Positions 25,546 to 34,365 of a stretch of DNA of 64,000 nt are shown piece after piece. Position 1 is the stretch's first letter; each line of letters begins with the position of its first letter. The stretch comes from Alkalicoccus halolimnae (GTDB lineage Bacteria; Bacillota; Bacilli; Bacillales; Salisediminibacteriaceae), in the NCBI RefSeq assembly GCF_008014775.2, contig NZ_CP144914.1, positions 992,001-1,056,000 of the forward strand, read 5' to 3'. Both the position numbers and the translations under genes were made by a program. A model generated the notes under the pieces. That model worked only from the letters and a program-made list of their open reading frames with translations. It did not search any database and was not told the origin of the DNA.

Positions 25546-26265
25546 AATTATCATCCTTTTCGAAGTGTTGTCTGTATTTAAGAAGACTGGTAATTGAAGA
25601 GAACAAAGCACCTGCTGTTTATTCTTTATACAGGAAAAAGTTTTTACCTGCAGTTATAAAATGGTTCTATCGTACTGGACGTTTGTTATCAGCAGTGCTT
25701 TAGTTAACACGCCGCTCATTATAATAGCGGGTTATCTCAAATTCAATTTATCTGCTTCTGTAAAAGATTACTAATAATTCTGTACTACGTGCTTTGCTTT
25801 AACCACCACAGGATGGTATATAACGAAAGAAAAACATTTATTCAAATGCTTTCACATGCCTTCGAGGCAGACAATGCTATGAAGGAATGTGAAACGGTAC
25901 AGACTGAAAAAACTCTAATTCTGACATTTTCTAATCTTAGTGGTTCCATTTCTTAATAAAAGTTAATCCCGTAAAAAACCGAATAAGGCAGAGGACCTCT
26001 AGTGCAGACGAACGTTTTCCCAAGGGGTTTTCTTCAACAGCTCTCCATCCTCCGGAAGCTGCGGGCTTTCCGCGCGCCATTTTTAAATGCGAACGCCAGG
26101 TTAGAATTTGTTATAACTTGTCCTGCATTTTCCAGGGGAAAACATTAATGAAATGGATTCCAGCGTGTATTGAAAGCTGATTTCGTTTATACTTAGAATA
26201 TTAAAAAAATGAAAGCGTAATCATTCCCGTGCTGTATAAGTTACTCATAATAGGAGGGATTCGAT
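25546..26265. repeat. Gap with decayed family A-like element
   Basis: 25990-26161 resembles a degenerate family A body (GACGAACGTTTTCCC near 25999, TTAATGAAATGGATTC at its right end). 25546-25980 has no recognisable gene; a 38-codon frame at 25661 lacks a ribosome site. A cre-like site and the Usp promoter lie at the right edge. Confidence 0.45.
26209..26225 (+). promoter_or_regulatory. CcpA cre-like site upstream of Usp gene
   Basis: ATGAAAGCGTAATCATT matches WTGNAARCGNWWWCAWW at every position. It lies 41 bp before the start codon, downstream of a TATACT (26188-26193), a placement that would repress. Sequence match only. Confidence 0.4.
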
Positions 26266-26643
26266 ATGTTCAAAAAAATAGCCTTAGCCTACGATGGGTC
26301 GCTGCATTCGTTCCGTGCTGCGGAAAAAGCAGCTTACCTGGCTTCCCGTGTAAAGGATAGTTATATTGAGATTATTACGGTTAAAGACAGCAAAGGGACG
26401 AACGAATACATATCGAGTATAGCCCCGGTGGAAGAGATGCTGGAGAATCCACAAGTGAACTACGGAGCTACCTTTTTAAAAGGCGCGCCTGCAGAGGAAT
26501 TAATTGCTTATATTAATAAAAAAGACTTCGATATCATAATTATCGGAAGCCGCGGTCTGGACAATATGCAGCAGTTCATGCTTGGCAGTGTCAGCTACAA
26601 AGTCGTAAAAAATGTGAAGATACCGGCTTTGATTGTAAAATAA
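26266..26643 (+). CDS. Universal stress protein, UspA family
   Basis: A 125-residue single-domain Usp. The start KIALAYDGSLHSFRAAEKA and the C-terminal G2xG9xGS nucleotide motif (GSRGLDNMQQFMLGS) predict the ATP-binding subclass. It is short for the family, and the middle helix region is compressed. TAGGAGGG precedes ATG. Single gene, with a possible cre site upstream and a terminator about 130 bp downstream after a repeat fragment. Confidence 0.92.
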   Translation: MFKKIALAYDGSLHSFRAAEKAAYLASRVKDSYIEIITVKDSKGTNEYISSIAPVEEMLENPQVNYGATFLKGAPAEELIAYINKKDFDIIIIGSRGLDNMQQFMLGSVSYKVVKNVKIPALIVK

Positions 26644-26773
26644 AAAACTTTCTTAAGATAAAGGTGAATAATCCGGCGGGAGGATTCCCGCTGTGCAGGA
26701 TGAACTAAGTGAGGCTGCCTTAAAAGTTATATCGAGACAGTCTGGAAAGCATTCGCGGAGCCGGAAAGGTATT

Positions 26774-26812
26774 AAAAAGCCTGTTAGACGGAGATTTGTC
26801 TAACAGGCTTTT
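26774..26812. terminator. Bidirectional intrinsic terminator
   Basis: A 15-bp stem, AAAAGCCTGTTAGAC and its complement (26775-26789, 26798-26812), with A/T runs on both sides. Between the Usp gene and the end of the minus-strand operon. The interval 26660-26730 holds a degenerate repeat core. Confidence 0.8.
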
Positions 26813-26883
26813 GCCCGCGCGAAGCTGTGCCCTGACCATATGGGACAGCCCCTTCTTTAAATGGAGAAAAAATGCTTCTGGTG

Positions 26884-27714
26884 TTACTCCGCTTCTTCAG
26901 CTTCTTCAAGAGTTTCAAGAGCTTTTTTGAAAACCGGATAATCAACCATTCTTCCTTGGACCTGAATGGATGCTTCCCCCCGGCTTTCTGCCTGAGTAAA
27001 GGCCTCCACAATTTCACGTGCTATATTAATTTCCGCTTTTGCCGGGCTGAAAGCCGCATTTGCAGGACGAATCTGGGATGGATGAATAAGAAGCTTCCCT
27101 TTAAAACCGAGTCCCTTTACAGCATCCGCCTGCTTATAAAAACCATTCTCATCTTTAAAATGCTCATAAACCCCGTCAACAGGTCCATTTCTGCCTGCGA
27201 GCCGGCACGCTAAAACGAGACGGGAACGGGCATAAAGAAGATCTCTTTCATCAATAAGGCCGGGGGATTGAATGTCAAGACGGTAGTCTATTGCTCCAAA
27301 TGCCAGCGTTTCTACTTCCTCAGCAGCCTCGGCGATCTCCTTCGCGTACCATACTCCCGCGGCATTCTCAATAAGAGGCAGAAGCCGTCTGTCAGGCAGC
27401 CGGTTTCTCAGCTGTTTTATTTCATCAGCTGAGGATGTTTTCGGAAGAACAATTCCAATATCGGGGAGCCGCGCAATGGCGGCTGTATCTGCTTCGTAAT
27501 AAGAAGAGTGCCTGCTGTTAATCCGTACAAAAAAAGTATGCAGATTTTTCTCATTGGATAGGGCACGTACAAGCCGTTCCCGTGCGGTTTTCTTTTCACT
27601 TAAGGCAATGCCGTCTTCGAGGTCGAATATGACTCTGTCAGCTTCTGAGGCAAGGCCTTTTTGAATGAGCTTTTCTGAAGATGCCGGTACAAAAAGCAGC
27701 GACCGCTGTTTCAT
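26884..27714 (-). CDS. HpcH/HpaI aldolase / CitE-like CoA ester lyase
   Basis: A 276-residue TIM-barrel lyase of the CitE-like family. Landmarks: RSLLFVPASSEKLIQKG, VIFDLEDGIALSEKKTAR with the metal-binding acidic residues, FVRINSRHS, LPLIENAAGVWYAKEI (substrate Glu), FGAIDYRLDI and KGKLLIHPSQI. Such enzymes cleave or form citramalyl-, malyl- or related CoA esters. Of two nearby ATGs, 27714 has GGAGG at eight bases and the usual MKQRSLLFVP start. Third gene of a minus-strand operon, 47 bp after the dehydrogenase. The acidic tail ETLEEAEEAE is unusual. Confidence 0.88.
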   Translation of the reverse strand: MKQRSLLFVPASSEKLIQKGLASEADRVIFDLEDGIALSEKKTARERLVRALSNEKNLHTFFVRINSRHSSYYEADTAAIARLPDIGIVLPKTSSADEIKQLRNRLPDRRLLPLIENAAGVWYAKEIAEAAEEVETLAFGAIDYRLDIQSPGLIDERDLLYARSRLVLACRLAGRNGPVDGVYEHFKDENGFYKQADAVKGLGFKGKLLIHPSQIRPANAAFSPAKAEINIAREIVEAFTQAESRGEASIQVQGRMVDYPVFKKALETLEEAEEAE

Positions 27715-27761
27715 ATTCATTGCCTCCAGGGTTGTGACAGCTTTTCTGTTTATCAAAAACT

Positions 27762-28826
27762 TTAATGATGGAATTGCTGCAGTATTTCGTTCAGTGTTTT
27801 ATCTTTTTCCAGGAATTCCAGTGCCCGCGTCCGGTATTTTTCTTCATGAAGATACGTATACCTGTGCGGTTTCATTTGTGGACTTTGTTCGATGGCATGG
27901 CGGAAGGCCTCTTTGTTCATGCCGAGCGTCTGTACATAGTCGAAAAAGCCCGTACGTGAGAAAACTTTCTGCATCCGCTCGACACGATGATTCTGCACAT
28001 GTGCCATGATGTAGGTTGCAACACCGACCTGAAGGCCGTGCATGTGAGGCTCTCCGGCGTGTTTATCGAGAGCGTGGGAGATAAGGTGCTCCGACCCGCT
28101 GATCGGAGCGCTGTTTCCACTGATCACAGTCGCCACCCCGCCCATGGTCAGTGAGCTGACGAGCTCTTTTAAAAAAGTAGGATTATTAATATCGTCCATG
28201 GGGGTGCGGATAAAGCTGTTCACTGCTTTTTTACTGAGCATAGCTGCAAAGGCATTTACCTGGCCTGCGCCGTGGGCGTCTTCGAAATCCCAGTCATAAA
28301 GAGCGGTAATATTGGACATCAGATCACCGATTCCGGCGAGAATGAATTTTTTCGGAGCATGCTGAATGATATCGAGATCGGCAATAATTCCATAAGGTAC
28401 TCTGGCGGGAACGGTCGTCTTTTTACCCTCAACTATGAGAGAACAGTTGCTGCTCGCAAAGCCATCGTTGGAAGCAGACGTCGGTACACTAATAAAAGGA
28501 ACAGCCCGTGAAAAAGCGATATATTTTCCGTGGTCAATGACCGCGCCGCCGCCGATGGCTACAATCACATCATAGAGGTCAATGGAAAAAGCCTGTTTAA
28601 TTAATTCCTGTATATCAAGGCTGTCTTCGAGTTCAAGAATGTCGACTTTAGCTGTTGAGAACGAGTGTTTCACTTTATCGGCGTAGTTTTCATAGGTGAA
28701 TCCGTCAAATAGAAGAAGCGCGGATTCAAAATTGTGACGCTGAAACGTCTGCTCCAGTCGGAAAAGGCTGCCATTATTAATATCGAGAATAGCGGGAATA
28801 GGTATATTTGTAATTGGATTACTCAT
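27762..28826 (-). CDS. sn-glycerol-1-phosphate dehydrogenase-like protein (AraM/EgsA family)
   Basis: A 354-residue member of the iron-containing alcohol dehydrogenase fold. It resembles glycerol-1-phosphate dehydrogenases: the nucleotide site GGGAVIDHGKYIAF, SVPTSASNDGFAS, the metal Asp in GDLMSNITALYDW, metal His in SGSEHLISHALD, and a second His in MHGLQVGV. In archaea and B. subtilis (AraM) this enzyme reduces dihydroxyacetone phosphate to sn-glycerol 1-phosphate with NAD(P)H. The start overlaps the upstream phosphatase by eight bases, so translation is coupled. The neighbours suggest a pathway using this or a related phosphate ester. Confidence 0.87.
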   Translation of the reverse strand: MSNPITNIPIPAILDINNGSLFRLEQTFQRHNFESALLLFDGFTYENYADKVKHSFSTAKVDILELEDSLDIQELIKQAFSIDLYDVIVAIGGGAVIDHGKYIAFSRAVPFISVPTSASNDGFASSNCSLIVEGKKTTVPARVPYGIIADLDIIQHAPKKFILAGIGDLMSNITALYDWDFEDAHGAGQVNAFAAMLSKKAVNSFIRTPMDDINNPTFLKELVSSLTMGGVATVISGNSAPISGSEHLISHALDKHAGEPHMHGLQVGVATYIMAHVQNHRVERMQKVFSRTGFFDYVQTLGMNKEAFRHAIEQSPQMKPHRYTYLHEEKYRTRALEFLEKDKTLNEILQQFHH

Positions 28827-29478
28827 AAGGAAGAAACCCTTTGTTTACCAGCTCTTTTTCTACCTCTGTGAAATCGGTAACTGGAACAAACGGGACGTTT
28901 TTCTCTGTAAGAATGTCCTGCAGTTTATCTTTCGCAAAAGTGACATCCGCATAAACTGCCGGATGGGAGTCCGGTTCGCTGTCCCCGGCAAAATGTACTG
29001 TATCAAATTCTTTCTTCAGATCCTGAACGACTTTTGACTTGTCAATGCCGTATCGGTCCGAGTGGTAGCGGTTTTCCGGATTAATATCGAGGTGTACATT
29101 TTTATCTTTGTAATATCCTTTGTTCGAAAGCACAGTTACATTTTTAATTCCGTACTTTTCGAGAATGTAGTTGATATAGTAATCCGTTCCTGCACTAAGA
29201 ACGTAAAACTTTCCGCCGTTCTCCTGCACCCTGCGGATAAAACGGGGGATATGTTCATCAATCGGAATGTCCAGAACGTCCTGTAGAATCTGCTCTTCCT
29301 CCTGGTGGATGGAGGTGAAAACCTTGCTTAGAAAATCGATGTCCTTTATTTCTCCAGCTTTCCATTTCTTAACCATCTCATGACCTTCCGGAAAATATTT
29401 TTCTATCACAATCCAGTAAAAGTCCTTTTTGGAAATCGTACCGTCAAAGTCTGAAACAAAAGCCCATTCTTTCATCAT
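28819..29478 (-). CDS. HAD-IB family phosphatase, MtnX-like
   Basis: A 219-residue haloacid dehalogenase-type phosphatase. Motif I is DFDGTI (both Asp), motif II the Ser in VLSAG, and motif III/IV the Lys in DKSKVV with FAGDSEPD. It resembles MtnX and phosphoserine phosphatase relatives, which dephosphorylate small metabolites. First gene of the operon (phosphatase, glycerol-1-phosphate dehydrogenase-like, CitE-like). GAGGAGG precedes two adjacent ATGs (29478 or 29475). A Rex-type operator lies about 100 bp upstream. Confidence 0.88.
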   Translation of the reverse strand: MMKEWAFVSDFDGTISKKDFYWIVIEKYFPEGHEMVKKWKAGEIKDIDFLSKVFTSIHQEEEQILQDVLDIPIDEHIPRFIRRVQENGGKFYVLSAGTDYYINYILEKYGIKNVTVLSNKGYYKDKNVHLDINPENRYHSDRYGIDKSKVVQDLKKEFDTVHFAGDSEPDSHPAVYADVTFAKDKLQDILTEKNVPFVPVTDFTEVEKELVNKGFLPYE

Positions 29479-29579
29479 TATTCCTCCTCATCATAGTAAA
29501 CGATCGTCTCTTCCATTATATCTGACTTAAAAAGGGAGAAAACAAGCGATTGGCAAAAAGTAAATAAAATGCAAATATT

Positions 29580-29599
29580 TTTGTGAATTAATTCACAAA
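29580..29599. promoter_or_regulatory. Rex-type operator (redox-sensing repressor)
   Basis: A perfect 20-bp palindrome containing TTGTGAA-N4-TTCACAA, the consensus of the NADH/NAD+-sensing repressor Rex. It lies just downstream of the extended -10 of the minus-strand operon, where binding would block transcription. The plus-strand gene at 29993 is about 390 bp away, so the operon is the likely target. Confidence 0.75.
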
Positions 29600-29613
29600 T
29601 TCTTTTTGGATTT

Positions 29614-29622
29614 ATTATACCA
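29614..29622 (-). promoter_or_regulatory. Extended -10 promoter of the 26884-29478 operon
   Basis: On the minus strand TGGTATAAT is a perfect TGN extended -10; no good -35 is seen. The start site would fall near 29607, leaving a leader of about 130 nt containing the Rex palindrome. Confidence 0.55.
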
Positions 29623-29777
29623 TGTTTTAAAAAGAAGGAAGGAAAAAACTTGTAACGTGGAAAGACGTTTCACGCTATAACGTCTGCCAGTCGTACGCCT
29701 TTAGTCAGGAAGAAGTGTGGTGGGTGCGAACGGGCAAGATGCTGCAGCCTCAAATGTAAATGAAGCAGCGGCCAGTT

Positions 29778-29882
29778 AAAGAACGACCGAAAGAATTATC
29801 ATGCTCCTGAATCGTACAACGTTCCGATAAGTGTTATAACGTTATTATTAAAGAATTTCTATAATAAGTGTCGTTCTTTTTT
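29778..29882. other. 10-bp inverted repeat with 82-nt spacer and T run
   Basis: AAAGAACGAC (29778-29787) pairs with GTCGTTCTTT (29870-29879), followed by further T residues. This could be a small RNA or a long-loop terminator. The rest of the gap 29640-29992 shows nothing else definite apart from a possible promoter just upstream of 29993. Confidence 0.25.
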
Positions 29883-29992
29883 AGGACGGTTTGTAAAAAA
29901 TATAGAAATAGGAATATTATAAAGAAGAAAACAGGGTATAAGATAAGAATAAAGCAGACATACAAAAAACAAGAAAGCAGGGGTGAGAGGAA

Positions 29993-30370
29993 ATGGACCA
30001 TAATGCAGATTTAATTCAGGCGTTCAATGAAGCATTTGCCACAAACGACATCTCCTTTATTGCTGATAATATTACAGAAGATGTGGTCTGGAAAATGGCA
30101 GGCGAGGAAGTAATAAGAGGCAAACAGGAAGTATTAAATTTGTTGAACAGCATGGGAGACAACGGAGTAGACAGCATAGAAATTGAAAATATAATTATAA
30201 ACGGGACGAGCATTGCCTGCAACGGAAGAATAGAGATGAGGAGTGCGAAAGGAAAAGTGAAAATTTTTGAATACTGTGACGTTTACAAGCTGGATAAAGA
30301 AACAGATGGAAAGATTAAAGAACTGACTTCCTATGTTGTGGAGGCTGTCAGCGATGAAAGTAAGCAGTAA
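29993..30370 (+). CDS. NTF2-like / SnoaL-like family protein
   Basis: A 125-residue protein with a cone-shaped NTF2-like fold pattern: LIQAFNEAFATNDISFIADNITEDVVWKM at the N-terminus, VIRGKQEVLNLL, and alternating beta strands ending FEYCDVYKLD and KIKELTSYVVEA. Members bind small ligands or act as small isomerases; no function can be given here. GAGAGG precedes ATG. It starts 87 bp before the luciferase-like gene and may be co-transcribed. Confidence 0.82.
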   Translation: MDHNADLIQAFNEAFATNDISFIADNITEDVVWKMAGEEVIRGKQEVLNLLNSMGDNGVDSIEIENIIINGTSIACNGRIEMRSAKGKVKIFEYCDVYKLDKETDGKIKELTSYVVEAVSDESKQ

Positions 30371-30456
30371 TGTGATTTCATAAGCACATAAGTTTGTTTC
30401 CGGCGATCCTCCTGTTACGATATTAAAGTAACTTTATTTTGAAAGGATCGTTCTAA

Positions 30457-31461
30457 ATGACAAATATACACGTACCAGTTTCCGTTCTAAACCTTGCTCC
30501 AATACGTGAAGGCGAGGATACGAAAGATGCAATCAATGCAATGGTTGATCTTGCACAGTCAGCAGAAGACATGGGCTATGAGCGTTACTGGATAGCAGAA
30601 CACCACAATACTCCTACATTGGTAAGTTCTGCAACGACTCTTCTGATCAAACATACGCTGGAACACACCAGCAAAATTCGTGTCGGTTCCGGTGGGATCA
30701 TGCTCCCGAATCACTCCCCGCTTACCGTAGCGGAGCAGTTTGGTACAATGGCCGTTCTTTATCCGGATCGTCTCGATTTAGGACTCGGACGTGCTCCGGG
30801 GACCGACATGGTTACTGCCCGGGCGTTAAGGCGTTCTCAAATGGATACCTCCGTCCATTCCTTCCCGGATGATGTGAAAGACCTGCTGACGTATTTTGGT
30901 CCGGCAGAAAAGCAGTCTAAAGTAAAAGCCCATCCTGGGGTAGGGACAGAAGTACCGCTTTACATTCTTGGGTCTTCAACCGATTCAGCGGTTCTTGCTG
31001 CAAAAATGGGGCTTCCTTATGTCTTTGCCTCTCATTTTGCCCCTACTTATATGGATCAGGCAATTGCTATTTACCGTGACCGGTTCCAGCCTTCCGAATA
31101 TCTCGATAAACCTCATGTGACGGTCTGCCTGAATGTTGTTGCCGCCGAGAGTGATGCGGAAGCAGAAAGGGAAACAACGACGATGAAGCAGTTCTTTTTA
31201 AATGTAGTCCGCGGTTCCCAGACCCCGCTTCAGCCGCCAGTCGAAGATATGGATGCTATATGGACCGCTCAGGAAAAGGCCGTGGCAGGCTCTATGTCCA
31301 GCATGACTCTTTCCGGAAGTAAAGATACAATCAAGAAGCAGCTTACGAAATTTCAGGAGGCTTATCATGTCGATGAAATTATGGCTGTGTCCTATATGTA
31401 TGATCCCGAAAAGCAAAAGCGTTCCTACGAAATTTTTAAAGAAGTAGTTGATGGTAAATAA
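30457..31461 (+). CDS. LLM-class flavin-dependent oxidoreductase (luciferase-like monooxygenase)
   Basis: A 334-residue TIM-barrel flavin enzyme of the bacterial luciferase-like family, close in style to B. subtilis YvbT/YceB-type proteins. Landmarks: [66 protein letters not shown]. These diagnose the type with a group-1 alkane-monooxygenase-like annotation. It uses reduced flavin from a separate reductase; the substrate is unknown. AAAGGATCG precedes ATG. It ends at a strong terminator. Confidence 0.92.
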   Translation: MTNIHVPVSVLNLAPIREGEDTKDAINAMVDLAQSAEDMGYERYWIAEHHNTPTLVSSATTLLIKHTLEHTSKIRVGSGGIMLPNHSPLTVAEQFGTMAVLYPDRLDLGLGRAPGTDMVTARALRRSQMDTSVHSFPDDVKDLLTYFGPAEKQSKVKAHPGVGTEVPLYILGSSTDSAVLAAKMGLPYVFASHFAPTYMDQAIAIYRDRFQPSEYLDKPHVTVCLNVVAAESDAEAERETTTMKQFFLNVVRGSQTPLQPPVEDMDAIWTAQEKAVAGSMSSMTLSGSKDTIKKQLTKFQEAYHVDEIMAVSYMYDPEKQKRSYEIFKEVVDGK

Positions 31462-31515
31462 ATCGAATTGCGAAGGTTCAGTTTTCTGATGGGAGCTGTA
31501 CTTCCAGTTATGAGG

Positions 31516-31549
31516 ACGGTATGACTATAATAGTCATACCGTTTTTTTT
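31516..31549 (+). terminator. Intrinsic terminator after the LLM gene
   Basis: A near-perfect hairpin, ACGGTATGACTA with TAGTCATACCGT and a 3-nt loop, followed by eight T residues. Confidence 0.9.
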
Positions 31550-31659
31550 GTGGCTATATAAATTGAACTTAATATTTATAAAGATAGAATATATGGCCTC
31601 GAAAGCGGCCTTCCCTATCGAAAGAAAAAAGGGTGGTATCATTTTTAACGGACGACTAT

Positions 31660-31826
31660 ACCTGCAGGAAGAACAGAAATGAAGAACAGGCGGCTGCAGG
31701 GTACATGGGGCGACTCCAGGGCAAATCAGGACGAGCCCCACCCCGTACGACCGCAGGGAGGAAGGGATCAGCTGAGGCCGGCCCGCCTGGAAAGCGTCCC
31801 CATGGAAACGAAAGCGGCTGGTTACA
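31660..31826. repeat. Family B element, right end missing
   Basis: Carries TACATGGGGCGACTCC, GACGAGCCCCACC, GATCAGCTGAGGCC and GGAAAGCGTCCCCATGGAAA, then stops before the usual TTTATTTTCAAGGCAGCC end. Confidence 0.6.
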
Positions 31827-32393
31827 GGAGTGGAGACTAATTATTAAGTTCAACATATATAACTTGAAAATGAAAAATTTATCAAAGGGTACGGCCAACA
31901 TTTTGACATAAAACCCATGTTAAGAAAATAAATGAAAAAATAAAACTGACCTCTCCAACTATAAGGAAAGATCAGTTAGATATGAGCGTGTTAATTTGAT
32001 TTATAGGCAGCCATAGTAAAACAAAGGTAACCACATCAATCTGCGATGAGTTGATTATTGACCTAACCCTATTGCTTTGCTTTTGTTTCACATTTTTCTT
32101 GTTGCAGATGTATATAGAAATGAATAGGTGCAGCTTTAAAACAAAGTTTAATGGTTTATAAAAAAGTTGCACCGTTTTAACCCGTAGGATATGATGATTC
32201 CAAAGAAAATTTTTACAAAAGGCAATATTCTGTAAACAGACTGTATTATGGAGTAAGCAGAGACTAATGAATAAATAGCTGAACAGCATGATATCTTTAA
32301 AAACAAGAGCAAGATTTTCCTGTATTGGGTGTGGTGAATGGCAGGAATAAATTGATCGAAGCGGTCTTAATAATATTAAAAAAGGAGGAAAGC

Positions 32394-32948
32394 ATGGATG
32401 AATTGTCCCTGACATTGACAGAACTAGCACTTCATAATTACAGTGGCGCTCCATTTTTAGGGGCATATGGATTGACTTGGCTGGTTTGTGCCTGGTTATG
32501 GAGAAAATTCAGCCTGAATATTGCGGCTGTCGCCACAATATTTCAAGGTATGGTTGCACTGCCGATTGCTCTTGGTATCTCGGCGAGTCTCGGTATGCTT
32601 ACCAATCAACCAGGTGGGGAATTGATCACACAACTATCAATTTTACTTTCGATGTCGCAGATGTTGGTGCTGCCACTGCTGATCGTACTGAGTGTGAAAG
32701 GTAATCTCACGGCGATTCCGCTTATATTTGCACTCACAGTAGCGATCCATTTTGTACCGTATGCTTGGCTCTACCAGACATTAGTATATATTGGGATGGC
32801 AGTGCTGCAAGCAGTTGCGCTGGCTTTTCTATATGGAACGGACAAAAATAAGCCTGTGGGACAACTTATGAGTAAACGTGGCGCTAGCTTGGTGTGCGCT
32901 GTAACAGGTGTTTTGATGCTCGCCACCGGTCTTATATTTATTGTTTAA
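32394..32948 (+). CDS. Small polytopic membrane protein
   Basis: A 184-residue protein with about six hydrophobic helices (roughly 22-38, 42-62, 75-95, 100-118, 122-145, 160-182) and short loops. It resembles uncharacterised Bacilli membrane proteins (possibly the DUF7010 group), but I cannot confirm this. ATG 32394 has AAAGGAGG five bases upstream; the longer frame is not needed. It lies inside the inverted-repeat island next to transposase debris, so it was probably brought in by transfer. No motif suggests substrate or activity. Confidence 0.72.
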   Translation: MDELSLTLTELALHNYSGAPFLGAYGLTWLVCAWLWRKFSLNIAAVATIFQGMVALPIALGISASLGMLTNQPGGELITQLSILLSMSQMLVLPLLIVLSVKGNLTAIPLIFALTVAIHFVPYAWLYQTLVYIGMAVLQAVALAFLYGTDKNKPVGQLMSKRGASLVCAVTGVLMLATGLIFIV

Positions 32949-33083
32949 AGGAAAAGATTTACCGAATTCCACAAGTCGCTTAAATATTCGTTACCTTACG
33001 CTATAACGGGTTACCGAATTTTGCAATGGAGAGTTTTCATGAACCATTGCCATAGGTTCACGAAATGGGAACAAATAAGCTGG

Positions 33084-33403
33084 AGTACCTTTAACGAAGC
33101 AATACGTCCTCGAATTCAACGAAGGTTAAATAAAGAGGAGGCTGTGAATGCCTTAGGATAAGCCTTATTTTTTGGAAACGAGGCGAACTCTGGGAAAGAG
33201 CGGTACAAGACCAGCTTCAACGTGCAAGTGAATTGAATTGAATATCATCGTTAGTGCTATCACTGTATGGAATACTGTTTATCTCACAGAAGAAACAAAA
33301 GTTTCAAGTAAAAAGAGGTACTGCGAGAGTGGAAGGAAATACATATTTTACCATTTAGATCGGAACGTATTAATTTCTTAGGGAGTATACTTTTGACATA
33401 AAA
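33084..33403 (+). pseudogene. Tn3-family transposase, decayed C-terminal fragment
   Basis: Pieces in shifting frames spell the Tn3 TnpA C-terminus: RPRIQRRLNKEEAVNALG then a stop, ALFFG, GELWERAVQDQLQRASELN then a stop, IIVSAITVWNTVYLTEE, and INFLGS near the end. The order and spacing match the end of TnpA (KGE.HALAR..FFG.RGEL...QL.RAS.LNL...A...WNTVYL). At least three frameshifts or stops make it inactive. Terminal-repeat-like sequence follows at 33391. Confidence 0.8.
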
Positions 33404-33538
33404 ATGACAGGACTCAATTCAATTCTTTAAGACCATTAGATAGATCAACGATTAAGCCGGTACCCTTTAGAGTAAAGGATATCGGTTTTTGTTTAGTGAA
33501 AAATGTATTAAAGTGGGCTTTGTGTCAAAATATTGGTG

Positions 33539-33985
33539 GTGCCTTATCAAGAGAAATCCCCTTTTTCGGTTCCCCTTGATCATCGTCCGCCTTCGTTTTC
33601 ATAAAAATGCTTTCGGTACGGGAAAACATCTGCTAATTCCGTCTTCCACGACAAACTGCCGAGTTGAAGGGAAGTTTCCTGTATTTATAACCAACGCTTT
33701 AACGGCGCTTTTTAATTGGAGCAGCGTTTATCCAGTGAAAAATCCATTTTGGAATTCTCGGGATGCAGGATTGCTGCTATATTTTAAGGGGTCGTTCAAG
33801 AATAAAAGAAGAATTTTATCCGTTATTTCTCCTTAGAGTACAATTAATAAAATAAAGATATAAATTTACAGAAAAGTTAAAATATTAATTGATTATTAAG
33901 AGGATTTTTACCCTGTTGAAGAGAAAAGCTTTAAGTAAGAAGGTCATTTCTATGTCTCCATGTTAAACTTTTTTAAGTTAACAGC
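33539..33985. other. AT-rich non-coding interval
   Basis: No convincing gene. The longest open frame (from 33489) has no ribosome site and no recognisable product. Probably degenerate mobile DNA. Confidence 0.4.
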
Positions 33986-33989
33986 TGTG

Positions 33990-34346
33990 TGTGTCTTATG
34001 CAGCCTCTTTTCAAAAACCACATGGAGCTTTCACAGAAACACTCATGCAGGTACCTGTACCATGTTGGATGAAAATGGTCTTCTGTAAAAATGGAATTCC
34101 CTCTATAAAGAGGGGTAACGAAGGATGTTCAAAAGGGACCTTCTTTATTAGAAGGGAGATCCTGCTCTGTCTTTTTACCGTTAGCTGGAGTGTACATGGG
34201 GCGGCTCCGCGGCGATCAAGAACGAGCCCCACTCCGTCCGGACGGCATGCAGGACGGAATTAGCTGAGGCCGTTCCGTCCGGAAAGTGTCCCCATGGAAA
34301 CAAAAGCGCACGTTCACCACTTCTATACTTTATTTTCAAGGCAGCC
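33990..34346. repeat. Long family B element
   Basis: The longest copy. It runs from about 33990 through CAGAAACACTCATGCAGGTA and the TACATGGGGCGGCTCC core to the right end ACTTTATTTTCAAGGCAGCC at 34346. The same long form occurs in reverse at about 46155-46400 and partly at 43640-43882. It ends 20 bp before the next start codon, immediately upstream of its ribosome site. Confidence 0.6.
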
Positions 34347-34365
34347 TTGAAAAAAGGAGGATATT

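Larger units (their letters stand above)
31893..33538. mobile_element. AT-rich island bounded by imperfect inverted repeats
   Basis: The 24 bases at 31893-31916 and the reverse complement of 33515-33538 match at 19 positions, with a shared core ATTTTGACA. Between them are one intact membrane-protein gene and a broken Tn3-family transposase fragment; base composition is visibly more AT-rich than outside. A third partial copy of the terminal motif (TTTTGACATAAAA) follows the transposase at 33391. No clear target duplication. It is probably a degraded transposon remnant, but the exact family of the ends is not established. Confidence 0.5.

Noticed and set aside
25661..25777. 38-codon hydrophobic frame
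   Set aside because: No ribosome site and no support from context; possibly chance.
31972..32466. 164-codon minus-strand frame
   Set aside because: Composition is that of AT-rich DNA read backwards, it overlaps the start of the well-supported membrane protein gene, and it lacks a ribosome site.
33489..33836. 115-codon plus-strand frame
   Set aside because: Low-complexity basic/aromatic product, no ribosome site, and it crosses the right inverted repeat of the island.
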